A stretch of DNA of 64,000 nt from Litchfieldella anticariensis FP35 = DSM 16096 (GTDB lineage Bacteria; Pseudomonadota; Gammaproteobacteria; Pseudomonadales; Halomonadaceae), in NCBI RefSeq assembly GCF_000409775.1, contig NZ_KE332388.1, positions 926,777-990,776 on the forward strand, in the 5' to 3' direction. The notes under the pieces were generated by a model, which was given only the letters and a program-made list of their open reading frames with translations, had not been told where the DNA came from and did no database searches. Made by a program: the position numbers and the translations under genes. Positions 33,588 through 42,742 of this stretch are shown here, in pieces; position 1 is the first letter of the stretch; the number at the start of each line of letters is the position of its first letter.

Positions 33588-34316
33588 ATGACACTATTGG
33601 CGATTGAACATCTGGATATCGCCCTCGGCGGCCACCTCGTTCTGGAAGACATCCATCTGACGCTCGAGCGGGGCGAAATCGTCACCATCGTCGGTCCCAA
33701 CGGCTCGGGGAAAACCACACTGCTGAGGAGTATCATCGGTTCCCTAGCGCCGACACGCGGGCGTATCGATGCGTCCCCGGGGCTGACTATCGGCTATGTT
33801 CCCCAGCGTCTGCATCTCGATGCCACACTGCCAATGACCGTGGCCCGATTCATGAGCCTGCCCCGACGGCGCCCATCGCACCGGGTTGACCAGGCGCTCG
33901 ATCGTGCGGGTGTCGCAGGCCTTGGAAGTCGCCAGATGAGCGAACTGTCGGGCGGTCAGTTCCAACGCATCCTGCTGGCCCGAGCCCTGCTGGAATCCCC
34001 CGACCTGTTGATTCTCGACGAGGCGACCCAGGGGCTCGATCAGCGCGGCATTGCCGAATTCTATCGCCAGATCGAACAGGTGCGCCGCGAACTCGGCTGT
34101 GGTGTGCTGATGGTCAGTCACGAGCTGCATGTCGTGATGCGGGCGTCGGATCGTGTCGTCTGCCTGAACCGTTCTATCTGCTGCGAAGGCACGCCGGAGC
34201 GGGTGGCTACCTCGCCGGCGTACTTGGCCATGTTCGGTCACGATATCCAGGACGCGCTCGCCCTGTACCGCCATCACCATGCCCCTCTCCCTGTTTCATC
34301 GGAGTCTCTTTCGTGA
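33588..34316 (+). CDS. znuC: Zinc ABC transporter ATP-binding protein ZnuC
   Basis: 242 aa. Walker A GPNGSGKTT at residues 36-44, signature LSGGQFQR, Walker B 'LLILDEATQGLDQRG' and the H-loop 'MVSHELHVVMRASDRVVCLN' fit the ZnuC subfamily. Its stop overlaps the GTG of znuB. Divergent from znuA under a shared Zur-like site. Confidence 0.95.
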   Translation: MTLLAIEHLDIALGGHLVLEDIHLTLERGEIVTIVGPNGSGKTTLLRSIIGSLAPTRGRIDASPGLTIGYVPQRLHLDATLPMTVARFMSLPRRRPSHRVDQALDRAGVAGLGSRQMSELSGGQFQRILLARALLESPDLLILDEATQGLDQRGIAEFYRQIEQVRRELGCGVLMVSHELHVVMRASDRVVCLNRSICCEGTPERVATSPAYLAMFGHDIQDALALYRHHHAPLPVSSESLS

Positions 34317-35131
34317 TACTCGACGACTTCCTGGTTCGTGCCGCCCTGGCCGGGATCGGCGTTGCCCTGGCCGCCGCACCGCTGGGTTGCTTCGTGGTGT
34401 GGCGGCGTATGGCTTACTTCGGTGATGCCACCGCCCATGCCGCCATTCTCGGCGTTGCTCTCTCGCTAGTCCTGTCGACCTCGATATTCGCCGGCGTACT
34501 GGTCATTTCGCTGGCCATGGCCACGATCGTCTCGTTGCTGAGCGGCAAGGGCTATGCCATGGATACCCTGCTGGGCGTGATGGCCCATTCGGCACTTGCC
34601 TTCGGCCTGGTCGCGGTTTCCTTCGTGTCCGGCGTGCGCATCGACCTGATGGCCTACCTGTTCGGCGATATCCTGGCCGTTGGCAAGGCCGACCTCGCCG
34701 TCATCTGGACAGGGACCGCCCTCGTCCTGGGGCTGATGGGGTGGCGCTGGTCGAACCTGCTGACCGCCACCCTCAATACCGACCTCGCCCATGCCAGCGG
34801 CATTGACCCGAAACGCGAACAACTGATCCTTACCTTGTCGCTCGCCGTGGTCGTCGCCGTGGCGCTAAAGGTCGTGGGCGTGCTACTGATCGCCGCCCTG
34901 CTGATCATTCCCGCCGCCGCGGCGCGACCCTTCAGCCGTACACCGGAAGCCATGGCACTGCTCGCTGCCGCGATCGGGGCAACCGCCGCCACCGGCGGGC
35001 TGCAAGCGGCCTACTGGCTGGATACTCCCACGGGTCCCACCATCGTCAGCCTTGCGGCTATCCTGTTTGCGCTAGCCAGCCTTGCCGGCAACGCAAGGCG
35101 CAAGGCGTGGCGTGCCGAGCCACCGCGGTAG
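34313..35131 (+). CDS. znuB: Zinc ABC transporter permease ZnuB
   Basis: 272 aa, GTG start overlapping the znuC stop (GTGA). ABC-3 family permease with about eight membrane segments and the conserved 'RRMAYFGDATAHAAILGVALS' near the N-terminus and 'VGVLLIAALLIIPAAAARPFSRTPEAMAL' near the C-terminus. Completes the ZnuABC importer. Confidence 0.95.
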   Translation: MILDDFLVRAALAGIGVALAAAPLGCFVVWRRMAYFGDATAHAAILGVALSLVLSTSIFAGVLVISLAMATIVSLLSGKGYAMDTLLGVMAHSALAFGLVAVSFVSGVRIDLMAYLFGDILAVGKADLAVIWTGTALVLGLMGWRWSNLLTATLNTDLAHASGIDPKREQLILTLSLAVVVAVALKVVGVLLIAALLIIPAAAARPFSRTPEAMALLAAAIGATAATGGLQAAYWLDTPTGPTIVSLAAILFALASLAGNARRKAWRAEPPR

Positions 35132-35233
35132 GTGGCTCTGCGATTGCGGTCCGCTCCGAACGTATCCAGACCGTCATCGGTGACCATTCTCTGCCCCGTT
35201 CCACTCACTGCGAGCGACCGCAACGACATGAAC

Positions 35234-36013
35234 TCAGCCCCCCTCGTACTCATCATGACGGCGCCACCACACGCCCGCCGTCTCGTTACGCCCCCTGGGG
35301 GCACGGTCAAGCCACTGGTACATGCCCCACAGGCCGTCCAGTCCGCGCGCATAGGTGGAATAGGTGTGGTAGATAACGCCATCTTCGAGCACGAACGCGC
35401 TCATGCCCGGCCTGTCACGCTGGAACGTGGCCGAGTCGGTTCCACACATGGCGGCGAACTGGTCCTCCGCTCCTTCACTGCCTTCCTGGCCCGCGCGCCA
35501 CTCAATCACCTCCGGCTCGCGCTGGTAGTTGTATTCGATGCCCCCTTCACGCTGCTGCTGCTCGGAGAACCACACATTGAAGTCGCCGTTGAAGTCGCTG
35601 CCATGCGAGGACGCCCAGGGAAAGGTCCAGCCCAGTCGTTGCTTGTAGGCCTGTAACTTCTCAAGCGGCGCCCGCGACACCGCCCATAGCATCACGTCAT
35701 GATTGGCCAGGTGGACGGCAATGCCGTTGAAGCCATCGGCGATCGATGAGCAAGAAGGACAGCCTGCCGCATAGTCGGGCCCGAACATGAAATGGTAAAT
35801 AAGAAGCTGCGAGCGCCCTTGGAAGAGATCCGCCAACGAGGCGCTCCCTTCATCGGTCTCGAACTGGTATTTCTTGTCGATACGCACCCACGGCAGCTCC
35901 TGGCGCCGCCGCGCCAGCTCGTCACTGCGCCGCGTGAGATCCTTCTCAGCCTTGAGTAGCTCAAGCCGCTCGGCCAGCCACTCGTCACGTGTGCCGGTCT
36001 TGTGTGTGGTCAT
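35234..36013 (-). CDS. DUF899 family thioredoxin-like protein
   Basis: 259 aa. A basic helical N-terminus ('EWLAERLELLKAEKDLTRRSDELARRRQELPWVRIDK') leads into a thioredoxin-like core 'QLLIYHFMFGPDYAAGCPSCSSIADGFNG', the DUF899 signature, and ends with 'YHTYSTYARGLDGLWGMYQWLDRAPRGRNE'. The family resembles peroxiredoxin-type proteins; its activity is not established. Single gene. Confidence 0.9.
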   Translation of the reverse strand: MTTHKTGTRDEWLAERLELLKAEKDLTRRSDELARRRQELPWVRIDKKYQFETDEGSASLADLFQGRSQLLIYHFMFGPDYAAGCPSCSSIADGFNGIAVHLANHDVMLWAVSRAPLEKLQAYKQRLGWTFPWASSHGSDFNGDFNVWFSEQQQREGGIEYNYQREPEVIEWRAGQEGSEGAEDQFAAMCGTDSATFQRDRPGMSAFVLEDGVIYHTYSTYARGLDGLWGMYQWLDRAPRGRNETAGVWWRRHDEYEGG

Positions 36014-36057
36014 GGTCTCGTCCTCCCTTGGTTCGTTCCGTTCTCGATATCTCCTTC

Positions 36058-36131
36058 GTGGTCATGAGATATATAGTGCTGAATGGTCGAACGGTGGGAG
36101 TAACAAGTGTGGCGGGATTTCGATGGACTCA
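36058..36131. repeat. Insertion-sequence end, copy A
   Basis: This stretch, from GTGGTCATGAGATATAT on, is about 80% identical and in the same orientation to 38092-38166. It adjoins a transposase 3' remnant. The two copies bracket the antiporter gene. Confidence 0.7.
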
Positions 36132-36214
36132 CGTGAGAACTGCCCGAGCCCCATCACGTGCTTGATGATCCCGAAGACCGGTTCCACCGTATGTTTGCGC
36201 AATGCATAGAGCGC
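36062..36214 (-). pseudogene. 3' remnant of a DDE transposase
   Basis: Read on the minus strand, the frame contains 'LRKHTVEPVFGIIKHVMG', the conserved C-terminal motif of IS1182/IS4-superfamily DDE transposases (including the catalytic Glu region), then degenerates into a short tail ending 'FDHSALYIS'. Everything upstream of the motif is missing; the antiporter terminator abuts it. Confidence 0.75.
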
Positions 36215-36215
36215 T

Positions 36216-36242
36216 CGCCCCGGCTGCATGGCAGCCGGGGCG
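36216..36242 (-). terminator. Strong hairpin after the antiporter gene
   Basis: Perfect 12-bp GC stem CGCCCCGGCTGC / GCAGCCGGGGCG with a 3-nt loop, 26 bp beyond the antiporter stop at 36268. No U-tract, but stem stability and position suggest a transcription end. Confidence 0.65.
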
Positions 36243-36267
36243 ATTCCGTTCCGGGTCGGGGAAAGGC

Positions 36268-37986
36268 TCAGCTTGCCGGCGGGGCCTGGCGCGCAGGGGA
36301 GTCGGCGAAGATCAGGCTGACCAGGGTATCTCCCCGCCGCGGGGTCAGGCCGCCCTCGGCGGTGGCCAGGCGCAACCGCCCCGAGGGTCCGATGCACAGC
36401 ATGGGCAGCCAATGGCCGTTGTGGGCCTGGCGCAGGGGTTCCATGCGAAACTTCTCGCCGCAGTGCTCGCGGCATACCTCGCCGCCTTCCTCCACCAGCC
36501 GCGACAGCCTGGCGAAGGTCACCTCGCGACCGAACAGCAGCGGCAGGTGGTCCAGGGCCTGGGCATGGGGACGGTTGGCGCGGCTACCCTCATCGATCGC
36601 CAGCCGGAACACCCGGTCGCGGCCCAGCAGGTGCTCGAAGTGCAGCGCCGCCAGGGCGTTGAGCTCGCGATAGGGGGAGAGCGGCAGCAGGTAGCCGATG
36701 CCGCTGAGCTCCAGGTGCTGGGCGGCGTGCTCCGAGAGCGGGTCGCCGTAGTAGGTGGTCAGTCCCGCCCGCTGGGCAAGCTGGATGGCATCCCAGCTGC
36801 TGTCGGTCAGCACCACGCTGACCCCGGCCGCCTGCAGCTGGCTGCCCACCGCGCGCGCCACCTGGTTGGCGCCGATGATCAGCACGCCGTCGGGGGAGGG
36901 ACGCTGTACCCCCAGCCAGCGGGCCAGGGGCCGCGACAGCAGGCTCTGGGTGGCCGCCGCGACGATGCCCCGCGGCGAGATGAAGGCCAGCAGCGCCTTC
37001 TCGCGCAGCTCCAGCCGGCTGCCCAGGGTACACAGCCATACCGCCAGCGGGCGGGCGACCCCCACCAGCACGACAAGGAAGGCCCAGGCCGGCCAGCCCA
37101 GCAGTGCCAGTTGCTCCACCGTCAGCCGCGCGGCGAGCAGGATGAACAGGCCCGAGATCAGCAGCACCGACAGGGTTTCCTTGAACTCGATGATCGGCCG
37201 GGTCGGCACCCCCCGCATGTTGGCCAGCCAGGCGCCCATCACCGTCACGGTCAGCAGCCCCGACTCGTGGAACAGCAGGTTGGACAGCGAGAACAGGGCC
37301 AGCATCATCATCAGGGTGCCGAAGCTGTGCAACTGGCGGGGCAGCCAGTAGCGGCGCAGCACTTGGCCCCACAGGTAGCCGCCGGCGATGCCCAGTCCGA
37401 AGCCGATCAGCGCGGTCTCGCCGAACAGCAGCAGGGTCTGGGTGGCGGCATCGCTCCCCGAGCCCAGGGCCACGAACTCGTAGACCAGCACTGCCCCGAT
37501 GGCGCCCACCGGGTCGATCAGGATGCCCTCCCAGCGCAGGATCTGAGTGAGGTGCTCCCGGGCGCGCAGTGTCTGCAGCATCGGCAGGATCACCGTGGGG
37601 CCGGTGACCACCAGCAGCGCCCCCAGCACGCTGGCCATCTCCCACGACAGACCCAGCAGAGCATGCGCCGCTAGGGTGGCGGTGACACCGGTGATCAGTG
37701 CCCCCCAGGTCACCAGGCGGCGTACCGTGCGGCCATGGCCGCCGAGCTCGCGGAAGCTCAGGGTCAGGCTACCCTCGAAGAGGATCACCGCCACCGCCAA
37801 GGAGACCAGCGGGAACAGCAGCTCGCCGAACAGCGCATCGGGGTCGAGCAGCCCGGCGACCGGCCCCGCGGCGATGCCGGCCACCAGCAGCATCAGGATC
37901 GCCGGCAGCTTCAACTGCCAGGCAAGCCATTGGCAGATCAGCGCCATCAAGCCGATCATCGCCAGGTCGAAGCCGGCATGCTCCAT
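36268..37986 (-). CDS. Sodium (cation)/proton antiporter with TrkA-N type domain
   Basis: 572 aa. About twelve membrane segments form an Na_H_Exchanger domain (roughly residues 8-385, with 'VILFEGSLTLSFRELGGHGRTVRRLVTWG', 'VVTGPTVILPML', 'WEGILIDPVGAI' carrying the transport Asp). A cytoplasmic Rossmann-like TrkA-N domain ('GVLIIGANQVARAVGSQL', about 395-510) and a C-terminal extension follow. Such antiporters export sodium, useful in a halophile. The gene is visibly more GC-rich than its neighbours and is flanked by IS remnants on both sides, pointing to transfer. Confidence 0.9.
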   Translation of the reverse strand: MEHAGFDLAMIGLMALICQWLAWQLKLPAILMLLVAGIAAGPVAGLLDPDALFGELLFPLVSLAVAVILFEGSLTLSFRELGGHGRTVRRLVTWGALITGVTATLAAHALLGLSWEMASVLGALLVVTGPTVILPMLQTLRAREHLTQILRWEGILIDPVGAIGAVLVYEFVALGSGSDAATQTLLLFGETALIGFGLGIAGGYLWGQVLRRYWLPRQLHSFGTLMMMLALFSLSNLLFHESGLLTVTVMGAWLANMRGVPTRPIIEFKETLSVLLISGLFILLAARLTVEQLALLGWPAWAFLVVLVGVARPLAVWLCTLGSRLELREKALLAFISPRGIVAAATQSLLSRPLARWLGVQRPSPDGVLIIGANQVARAVGSQLQAAGVSVVLTDSSWDAIQLAQRAGLTTYYGDPLSEHAAQHLELSGIGYLLPLSPYRELNALAALHFEHLLGRDRVFRLAIDEGSRANRPHAQALDHLPLLFGREVTFARLSRLVEEGGEVCREHCGEKFRMEPLRQAHNGHWLPMLCIGPSGRLRLATAEGGLTPRRGDTLVSLIFADSPARQAPPAS

Positions 37987-38091
37987 GGTCGATGCTCTCT
38001 CTGGAGGTAAAGGGCGCGCAGCCTAGCGTCGCCGGGCCCGACATGCAATCCATCGACGCGATGAATGATGGCGATGCCGTTCTAGTAGATT

Positions 38092-38166
38092 GTGGTCATG
38101 AGATATATTTAGTGTCACATGTCCGAACGGTGGGAGTCACAAATGCGGCGGGATTGCGATGGATTC
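38092..38166. repeat. Insertion-sequence end, copy B
   Basis: A directly repeated, roughly 80% identical copy of 36058-36131, without any adjoining transposase. It marks the upstream border of the antiporter segment. Confidence 0.65.
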
Positions 38167-38275
38167 ATTGATCACGGACCCCGCCCGTGCCGGGATTCAC
38201 GACAACGTTGTTACTCCCCGGCGCATTTCCGGGTAGCTAGGATGGAATCACTAACCAAGCAACCAGGACAGTGAC

Positions 38276-38431
38276 ATGAACCAACGAATCGATCCTCAAA
38301 CGGGAGAGATTCTGCAACGTCTCGAAATGCCGCCCGGAATGGGTGTGTCGGGGCTCGAATCCGACGGCGGCGATCGGTTCTTCTGCGGCGGCGGAGGCAG
38401 CGGCAAGGTAAGGGCCGTGCGCCGTCCCTAA
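38276..38431 (+). pseudogene. C-terminal fragment of a beta-propeller-type protein
   Basis: A 51-codon frame begins with ATG after an AGGACAG-like site. Its product, 'RIDPQTGEILQRLEMPPG', 'GVSGLESDGGDRFFCGGG', 'SGKVRAVRRP', looks like the last blade of a glutamine-cyclotransferase/YncE-like beta-propeller protein rather than a complete protein. Probably a remnant left by rearrangement next to the IS end. It could still be expressed as a short peptide. Confidence 0.5.
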
Positions 38432-38451
38432 AAATAAAAAATAAAGCCTTT

Positions 38452-38484
38452 GACCCACGGTGCCAAATCATGACATCGTGGGTC
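38452..38484 (+). promoter_or_regulatory. Inverted repeat upstream of the cold-shock gene
   Basis: Arms GACCCACG / CGTGGGTC with a 17-nt spacer, about 140 bp upstream of the csp start codon. It may be an operator or part of the long structured 5' leader typical of csp mRNAs; no cold-box could be confirmed. Confidence 0.35.
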
Positions 38485-38621
38485 CAGCTGGTAAGCAAGC
38501 GGCATAGTTTCAGTAGCATTCGGATTCTTTCGGCAGCCTGTAATTTATCCTTGTTCTACCCGCTACACATCTGGGTAACACCAGGAACATTGCAAGGCGC
38601 GATTGCGCGATAGGATTCAAC

Positions 38622-38825
38622 ATGGCAACTGGTACAGTGAAGTGGTTCAACGACTCCAAAGGTTTTGGTTTCATTACTCCTACCGATGGTGGCGATGATC
38701 TCTTTGCCCACTTCTCCGAGATTCAATCGGAAGGCTTCAAGTCCCTGCAGGAAGGTCAAACCGTCTCTTTCGACGTGACCCAGGGCAAAAAAGGCCTTCA
38801 GGCTTCGAATATCAAACTCGCCTGA
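38622..38825 (+). CDS. Cold-shock protein (CspA family)
   Basis: 67 aa, a full single cold-shock domain. RNP1 KGFGFI and RNP2 'DLFAHF' are intact, with the WFN and 'ASNIKLA' ends. It binds single-stranded RNA and DNA and melts RNA structure. A long non-coding leader (about 190 bp) and a strong terminator surround it. Confidence 0.97.
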   Translation: MATGTVKWFNDSKGFGFITPTDGGDDLFAHFSEIQSEGFKSLQEGQTVSFDVTQGKKGLQASNIKLA

Positions 38826-38868
38826 ACCTGACGGTTTAACGAGTTCTCGAACCTCCCCGGTTCGACAT

Positions 38869-38898
38869 CAGGGCCCGCTTAGGCGGGCCCTGTTGCGT
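38869..38898 (+). terminator. Terminator of the cold-shock gene
   Basis: Perfect 10-bp stem CAGGGCCCGC / GCGGGCCCTG with loop TTAG, followed by a weak T-rich stretch (TTGCGTTTT). Confidence 0.88.
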
Positions 38899-38923
38899 TT
38901 TGGGGTTGGCGGGCGAAATCGGT

Positions 38924-39664
38924 TCACGCAAACCCACCGTTGACGCGGATGACCTGCGAGTTCACCCAGGCGCCGTCGGGGCCAGCCAGGAATGCCACCG
39001 CCGAGGCGATCTCCTCGGGCTGACCAATACGCTCCAGCGGAGACATCGCCGCGATCTCCGCAACCCGCTCATCCGTCTTGCCGTGGAAGAAGAGTTCCGT
39101 GGCCACCGGGCCGGGGGCGACCGCATTGACGGTGATCTGGCGCCCGCGCATCTCGTTGGCGAGCACGTGCACCAGCCCCTCGACGCCGGCCTTGCTGGCG
39201 ATGTACGGGCCATAGGCGGGGAATGACTTGGCGAGCACACTGGAGGACAGGGCGATGATGCGCCCACCCTCGCCCAAGTGCCGTGCAGCCTGAGCCAGCA
39301 CCAGGTAGGCTCCGCGCAAGTTGGTGGCGATGACCTTGTCGAAGGCCTCCAGATTGTCGCTGCCGATGGTCGCCATCGGCATGATCCCGGCATTGTGGAC
39401 CACCACATCGATACGACCGAAGGCCTCCTGCGTCGCCTGAAAAAGGCGTTCGACATCCTGCGGATTGGCGACATCGCCCTGAACGGCGACCGCCTTGCCG
39501 CCGTTGGCTTCGATGGCCGCGACCGTCTCCTCCGCCTTGGCGGTGTTGCCCGCGTAATTGACGGTAACGGCCAGGCCGTCCGCGGCCAGCCGCAAGGCGA
39601 TGGCCCGGCCGATGCCACGCGAAGCCCCGGTGACGATGGCGGTGCGCTGTGTCGCGTTGTCCAT
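38924..39664 (-). CDS. SDR family NAD(P)-dependent oxidoreductase
   Basis: 246 aa. Cofactor motif TGASRGIG at residues 12-19, 'NNAG'-equivalent 'VHNAGIMP', catalytic Ser in 'ALSSSVLAKS' and Y-x-x-x-K in 'YIASKAGVEGL', and the C-terminal 'FLAGPDGAWVNSQVIRVNGGFA'. Classical SDR of the FabG-like type. It diverges from a LysR gene 118 bp away, which probably regulates it. Confidence 0.93.
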   Translation of the reverse strand: MDNATQRTAIVTGASRGIGRAIALRLAADGLAVTVNYAGNTAKAEETVAAIEANGGKAVAVQGDVANPQDVERLFQATQEAFGRIDVVVHNAGIMPMATIGSDNLEAFDKVIATNLRGAYLVLAQAARHLGEGGRIIALSSSVLAKSFPAYGPYIASKAGVEGLVHVLANEMRGRQITVNAVAPGPVATELFFHGKTDERVAEIAAMSPLERIGQPEEIASAVAFLAGPDGAWVNSQVIRVNGGFA

Positions 39665-39782
39665 GGGTAACTCCTGTTCACGTATTGAATGGCTTACAGG
39701 AGTGCATTCTTGTCGTTCAGCCTGAAGAGATAAATGCGGTTAAACTGACATCTCTATTCAAGATAAATAAACAATCCTGATC

Positions 39783-40694
39783 ATGGACCGACTCGACGCG
39801 CTGACCTTATTCGCCCGTATCGTGGAAACCCGCAGTTTCACCCGTGCGGCGAACGGGCTGAACATCCCACGTGCCACCGCCACCCATGCCATCCAGCAAC
39901 TCGAGACGCGGCTCGGCATCCGGCTGCTCGAACGCACCACACGCCAGGTACGCCCAACGCTGGACGGCCAAGCCTTCTACGAGCGTTGCGTTCACGTACT
40001 CAGTGACCTGGAAGCGGCGGAAGCCTCGCTACGACCCGCGGCCGCCAGTCCGCGGGGCCTGCTGCGGGTCGATATGCCCAGCGTTCACGCCAGTCACATC
40101 GTGCTGCCGCGCATTGATGACTTTCGCCGTCGCTACCCCGGCATTGAGCTGGCTCTCGGTAGTGGCGAACGGCTAGTCGATCTGGTGAGTGAAGGCGTCG
40201 ATTGCGTAATCCGCACTGGGAGCCCGGGCGACTCCTCGCTGATCGCTCGCTGGCTGGCCGCGATACCGCAGGTCATCTGCGCCAGCCCCGACTACCTGGC
40301 CCATGCAGGCTTGCCCCAACAGCCGGACGATCTGGTCAATCACCACGCGGTGAAATTCTTCTCCGCTGGCAAAGCCATCGATGACACCTTCTCATTCGTC
40401 ATCGATGGCAAGGTGCAGGAATTTCCGGTGGGCGGCTGGATGTCGGTCAACGATGCGGGAAACTACGCGGTGAGCGCCCTGCGTGGCTGCGGCCTGATCC
40501 AGGTGCCTCACTACCATGTCGAGGTCGACCTACGCGAAGGACGACTCATCGAGGTCCTGAGCGAATGGCCAAGCCCCGACATGACCGTTTCAGCGCTCTA
40601 CCCTCATCGGCGACATCTGTCGCCGCGCGTGCGGGTGTTCGTCGACTGGGTCAGCGAGATTTACGCGGAGAAGTTCGGGATGCGGGAGAGATGA
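39783..40694 (+). CDS. LysR family transcriptional regulator
   Basis: 303 aa. HTH at residues 1-58 ('LTLFARIVETRSFTRAANGLNIPRATATHAIQQLETRLGIRLLERTTRQ') and a complete effector domain of the CrgA/PA2206-like type ('GLLRVDMPSVHASHIVLPRIDDFRRRYPGIELALG'). Divergent from the SDR gene, its likely target. Confidence 0.93.
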   Translation: MDRLDALTLFARIVETRSFTRAANGLNIPRATATHAIQQLETRLGIRLLERTTRQVRPTLDGQAFYERCVHVLSDLEAAEASLRPAAASPRGLLRVDMPSVHASHIVLPRIDDFRRRYPGIELALGSGERLVDLVSEGVDCVIRTGSPGDSSLIARWLAAIPQVICASPDYLAHAGLPQQPDDLVNHHAVKFFSAGKAIDDTFSFVIDGKVQEFPVGGWMSVNDAGNYAVSALRGCGLIQVPHYHVEVDLREGRLIEVLSEWPSPDMTVSALYPHRRHLSPRVRVFVDWVSEIYAEKFGMRER

Positions 40695-40708
40695 TGCGAC
40701 TCATCCAA

Positions 40709-41650
40709 TCAAGGCGCTTCGATCCCCCGTACGGAGGCGCGCGCCAGCCGCCGCTCGCGAAGGAAGACGTAGAGCCCCGAGGCGACGATGATCGATGTGC
40801 CGAGCCAGGTGACGGCATCGGGGAAGTCGCCGAACAGCACGAAGCCGAGCACGGTGGCGCTGAAGATCTCCAGATACTGGAAGGGGGCGAGAATGCTCGC
40901 TGACGCATGGCGGAACGCCAGGGCGATCAGGACGTGGCCCACCGTCGCGATCAACCCCAACGCACCGAGCATGCCCAGTTCCCAGGCGGTGGGCCAGGCC
41001 GGCGCGATCACCTCGACGCCAGTCACGCCACCCACGATCAGCACCGCCGAGAGCACCAGGGCAGCGAATATGCCGGCCCAGAGCTGAATGGTCAGCACGT
41101 CCTCGTTCCCCGCGGCATGTCGCGTTAGCGTGAGGTAGCCAGCGAAGCAGATCGCCGTGCCCAGCGGTAGAACGGCGGCCCAGCCGAATGCCTCCCAACT
41201 CGGCCGGATGACGATCATCGCCCCGACCAAACCGACCGCCACCGCGACCAGCCGCCGTGCGCCTACCGATTCGCGCAGGAACAAAGCGGAAAATAGTGTC
41301 AGGATCAGCGGTTCGACGAAAAAGATGGCAATGGCGTTGGCGATGGGCAGATATCGCAGAGCCCAGAACAGCAGGACAATGGCGGTCGCGATGAGCGCTC
41401 CGCGACAGGCGTGGACACCGAGCCGTGCACTGCGCACGGGCCGACCTGTCAAGAGGATGACCGGCAGCAGGAGCAGGGTCTGGAAGACGAACCGCCCCCA
41501 AGCGATCTGGGCCGGGGAGACGGTGGCCGATAGCAGTTTCGCGATGGCATCGATCCCCGGAATGAGCAACATGGCGAAGGCCATGAGCAGCATACCGATC
41601 TCAACATCGGATCGCAGACGCGCCTTCATTGGGGTGTCGGTTGTGCTCAT
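40709..41650 (-). CDS. EamA/DMT family transporter
   Basis: 313 aa with ten predicted membrane helices in two EamA repeats (conserved 'AIAIFFVEPLILTLFSALFLRESV' at the end of repeat 1). The substrate is unknown; DMT exporters typically remove amino acids or metabolites. It converges with the LysR gene at 39783 and is followed on the same strand by another EamA gene. Confidence 0.9.
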   Translation of the reverse strand: MSTTDTPMKARLRSDVEIGMLLMAFAMLLIPGIDAIAKLLSATVSPAQIAWGRFVFQTLLLLPVILLTGRPVRSARLGVHACRGALIATAIVLLFWALRYLPIANAIAIFFVEPLILTLFSALFLRESVGARRLVAVAVGLVGAMIVIRPSWEAFGWAAVLPLGTAICFAGYLTLTRHAAGNEDVLTIQLWAGIFAALVLSAVLIVGGVTGVEVIAPAWPTAWELGMLGALGLIATVGHVLIALAFRHASASILAPFQYLEIFSATVLGFVLFGDFPDAVTWLGTSIIVASGLYVFLRERRLARASVRGIEAP

Positions 41651-41734
41651 GGAATCGCCTTGTTGTTTTCTCGTGAATGCGAAGCCGTTAGGACTATAGC
41701 CTTGAATGCCGAAGTGTAGAAAATAGGCTACGCA

Positions 41735-42661
41735 TCAGGCATTACGAAAGACTTTTCTGAAGCGGGTCATCCCGGGCCAACGGCCAGGCGCGTGGCCAGC
41801 CAGGGTCAGTGCGACGCCCACACCGATCAGCGTCGCCGAGGCGAGGTCTCGAGCGCCTGCCGCCTCATCCAGTACAACCACACCGAGGCCCAGGGTCACC
41901 AACGGAATCAGGGCCGGGAGAGTCGCACCCACCACCGGCCCAAGCAATTCCCTGGAGCGGTTGAAGGCGAAAACCGCGACGACACTGACGAACACGCCCT
42001 GGAATAGCGCCTGCGCCACGATGTCGGGCACCGGGGCAACGGGCAGTTGCTTGGGCAGGGCCGCAATGTAGACCGGCAGATAGAGAATGGCGGAGCCCAC
42101 GGCGACGATGGCGGTCGCGTGCAGGGCCGCGATGCCAGCCCGGCGGACGACCAGCGCGTACCCCGCCCACATCACTCCGGTGAAAACCAAAATCAGATGG
42201 CCGACCGACGCCGTCTCTGCCCCCAGCACTCCCGCGAAGAAAGACGCACCGACAAGGATCGCCACGACCCCGACGATCCGGGCAGGATCGATCCTGTCAC
42301 CGAAGAGCCTCCAGCCCAGCAGCACGGAGACGACCGCCATCACCCCGGGATTGAGGGAGCCGGCTGCCGATGCCGGCGCGGTTCCCAGGCCGAGCGAGAT
42401 GAGCAGGATATACGGCGCCCCGAACCCGACCACCATGGCTAGGACTCCTCCCACGCCCAATCGCCTCAAGGCAAAGCCATTCCGGCAGATGACAGGCGCC
42501 AGGACCAACGCGGCGACACCGACGCGAAGCGCGGTCAGGTCGTAGGCATTCAGGTTCGTCGTCACGCCAAGCCGCAACATGACCAGCGACCCGGACCAGA
42601 TAGCGATGGCGGCCGCGGCCCAGGCAAGACCGAGAACACGCTCTTTCGGTAACGGTGACAT
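41735..42661 (-). CDS. EamA/DMT family transporter
   Basis: 308 aa from the ATG at 42661 (AAGGAG site); a GTG at 42667 is too close to that site. Ten membrane helices in two EamA domains. Divergent from a LysR gene at 42743 with a short intergenic region containing two TTGAGAAA-ACG direct repeats, suggesting LysR control. Not recently duplicated from the neighbouring EamA gene. Confidence 0.88.
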   Translation of the reverse strand: MSPLPKERVLGLAWAAAAIAIWSGSLVMLRLGVTTNLNAYDLTALRVGVAALVLAPVICRNGFALRRLGVGGVLAMVVGFGAPYILLISLGLGTAPASAAGSLNPGVMAVVSVLLGWRLFGDRIDPARIVGVVAILVGASFFAGVLGAETASVGHLILVFTGVMWAGYALVVRRAGIAALHATAIVAVGSAILYLPVYIAALPKQLPVAPVPDIVAQALFQGVFVSVVAVFAFNRSRELLGPVVGATLPALIPLVTLGLGVVVLDEAAGARDLASATLIGVGVALTLAGHAPGRWPGMTRFRKVFRNA

Positions 42662-42742
42662 TGCCACTCCTTTTATTTGTCAGCGTTTCCGAAAGAGCCT
42701 AGGCTTTGAGAAACGTTGAGAAAAACGATATGTTCTCACTCA

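Noticed and set aside
36202-37674. 490-codon plus-strand frame, Gln/Gly-rich
   Set aside because: Antisense to the antiporter gene; composition is that of a GC-rich shadow frame.
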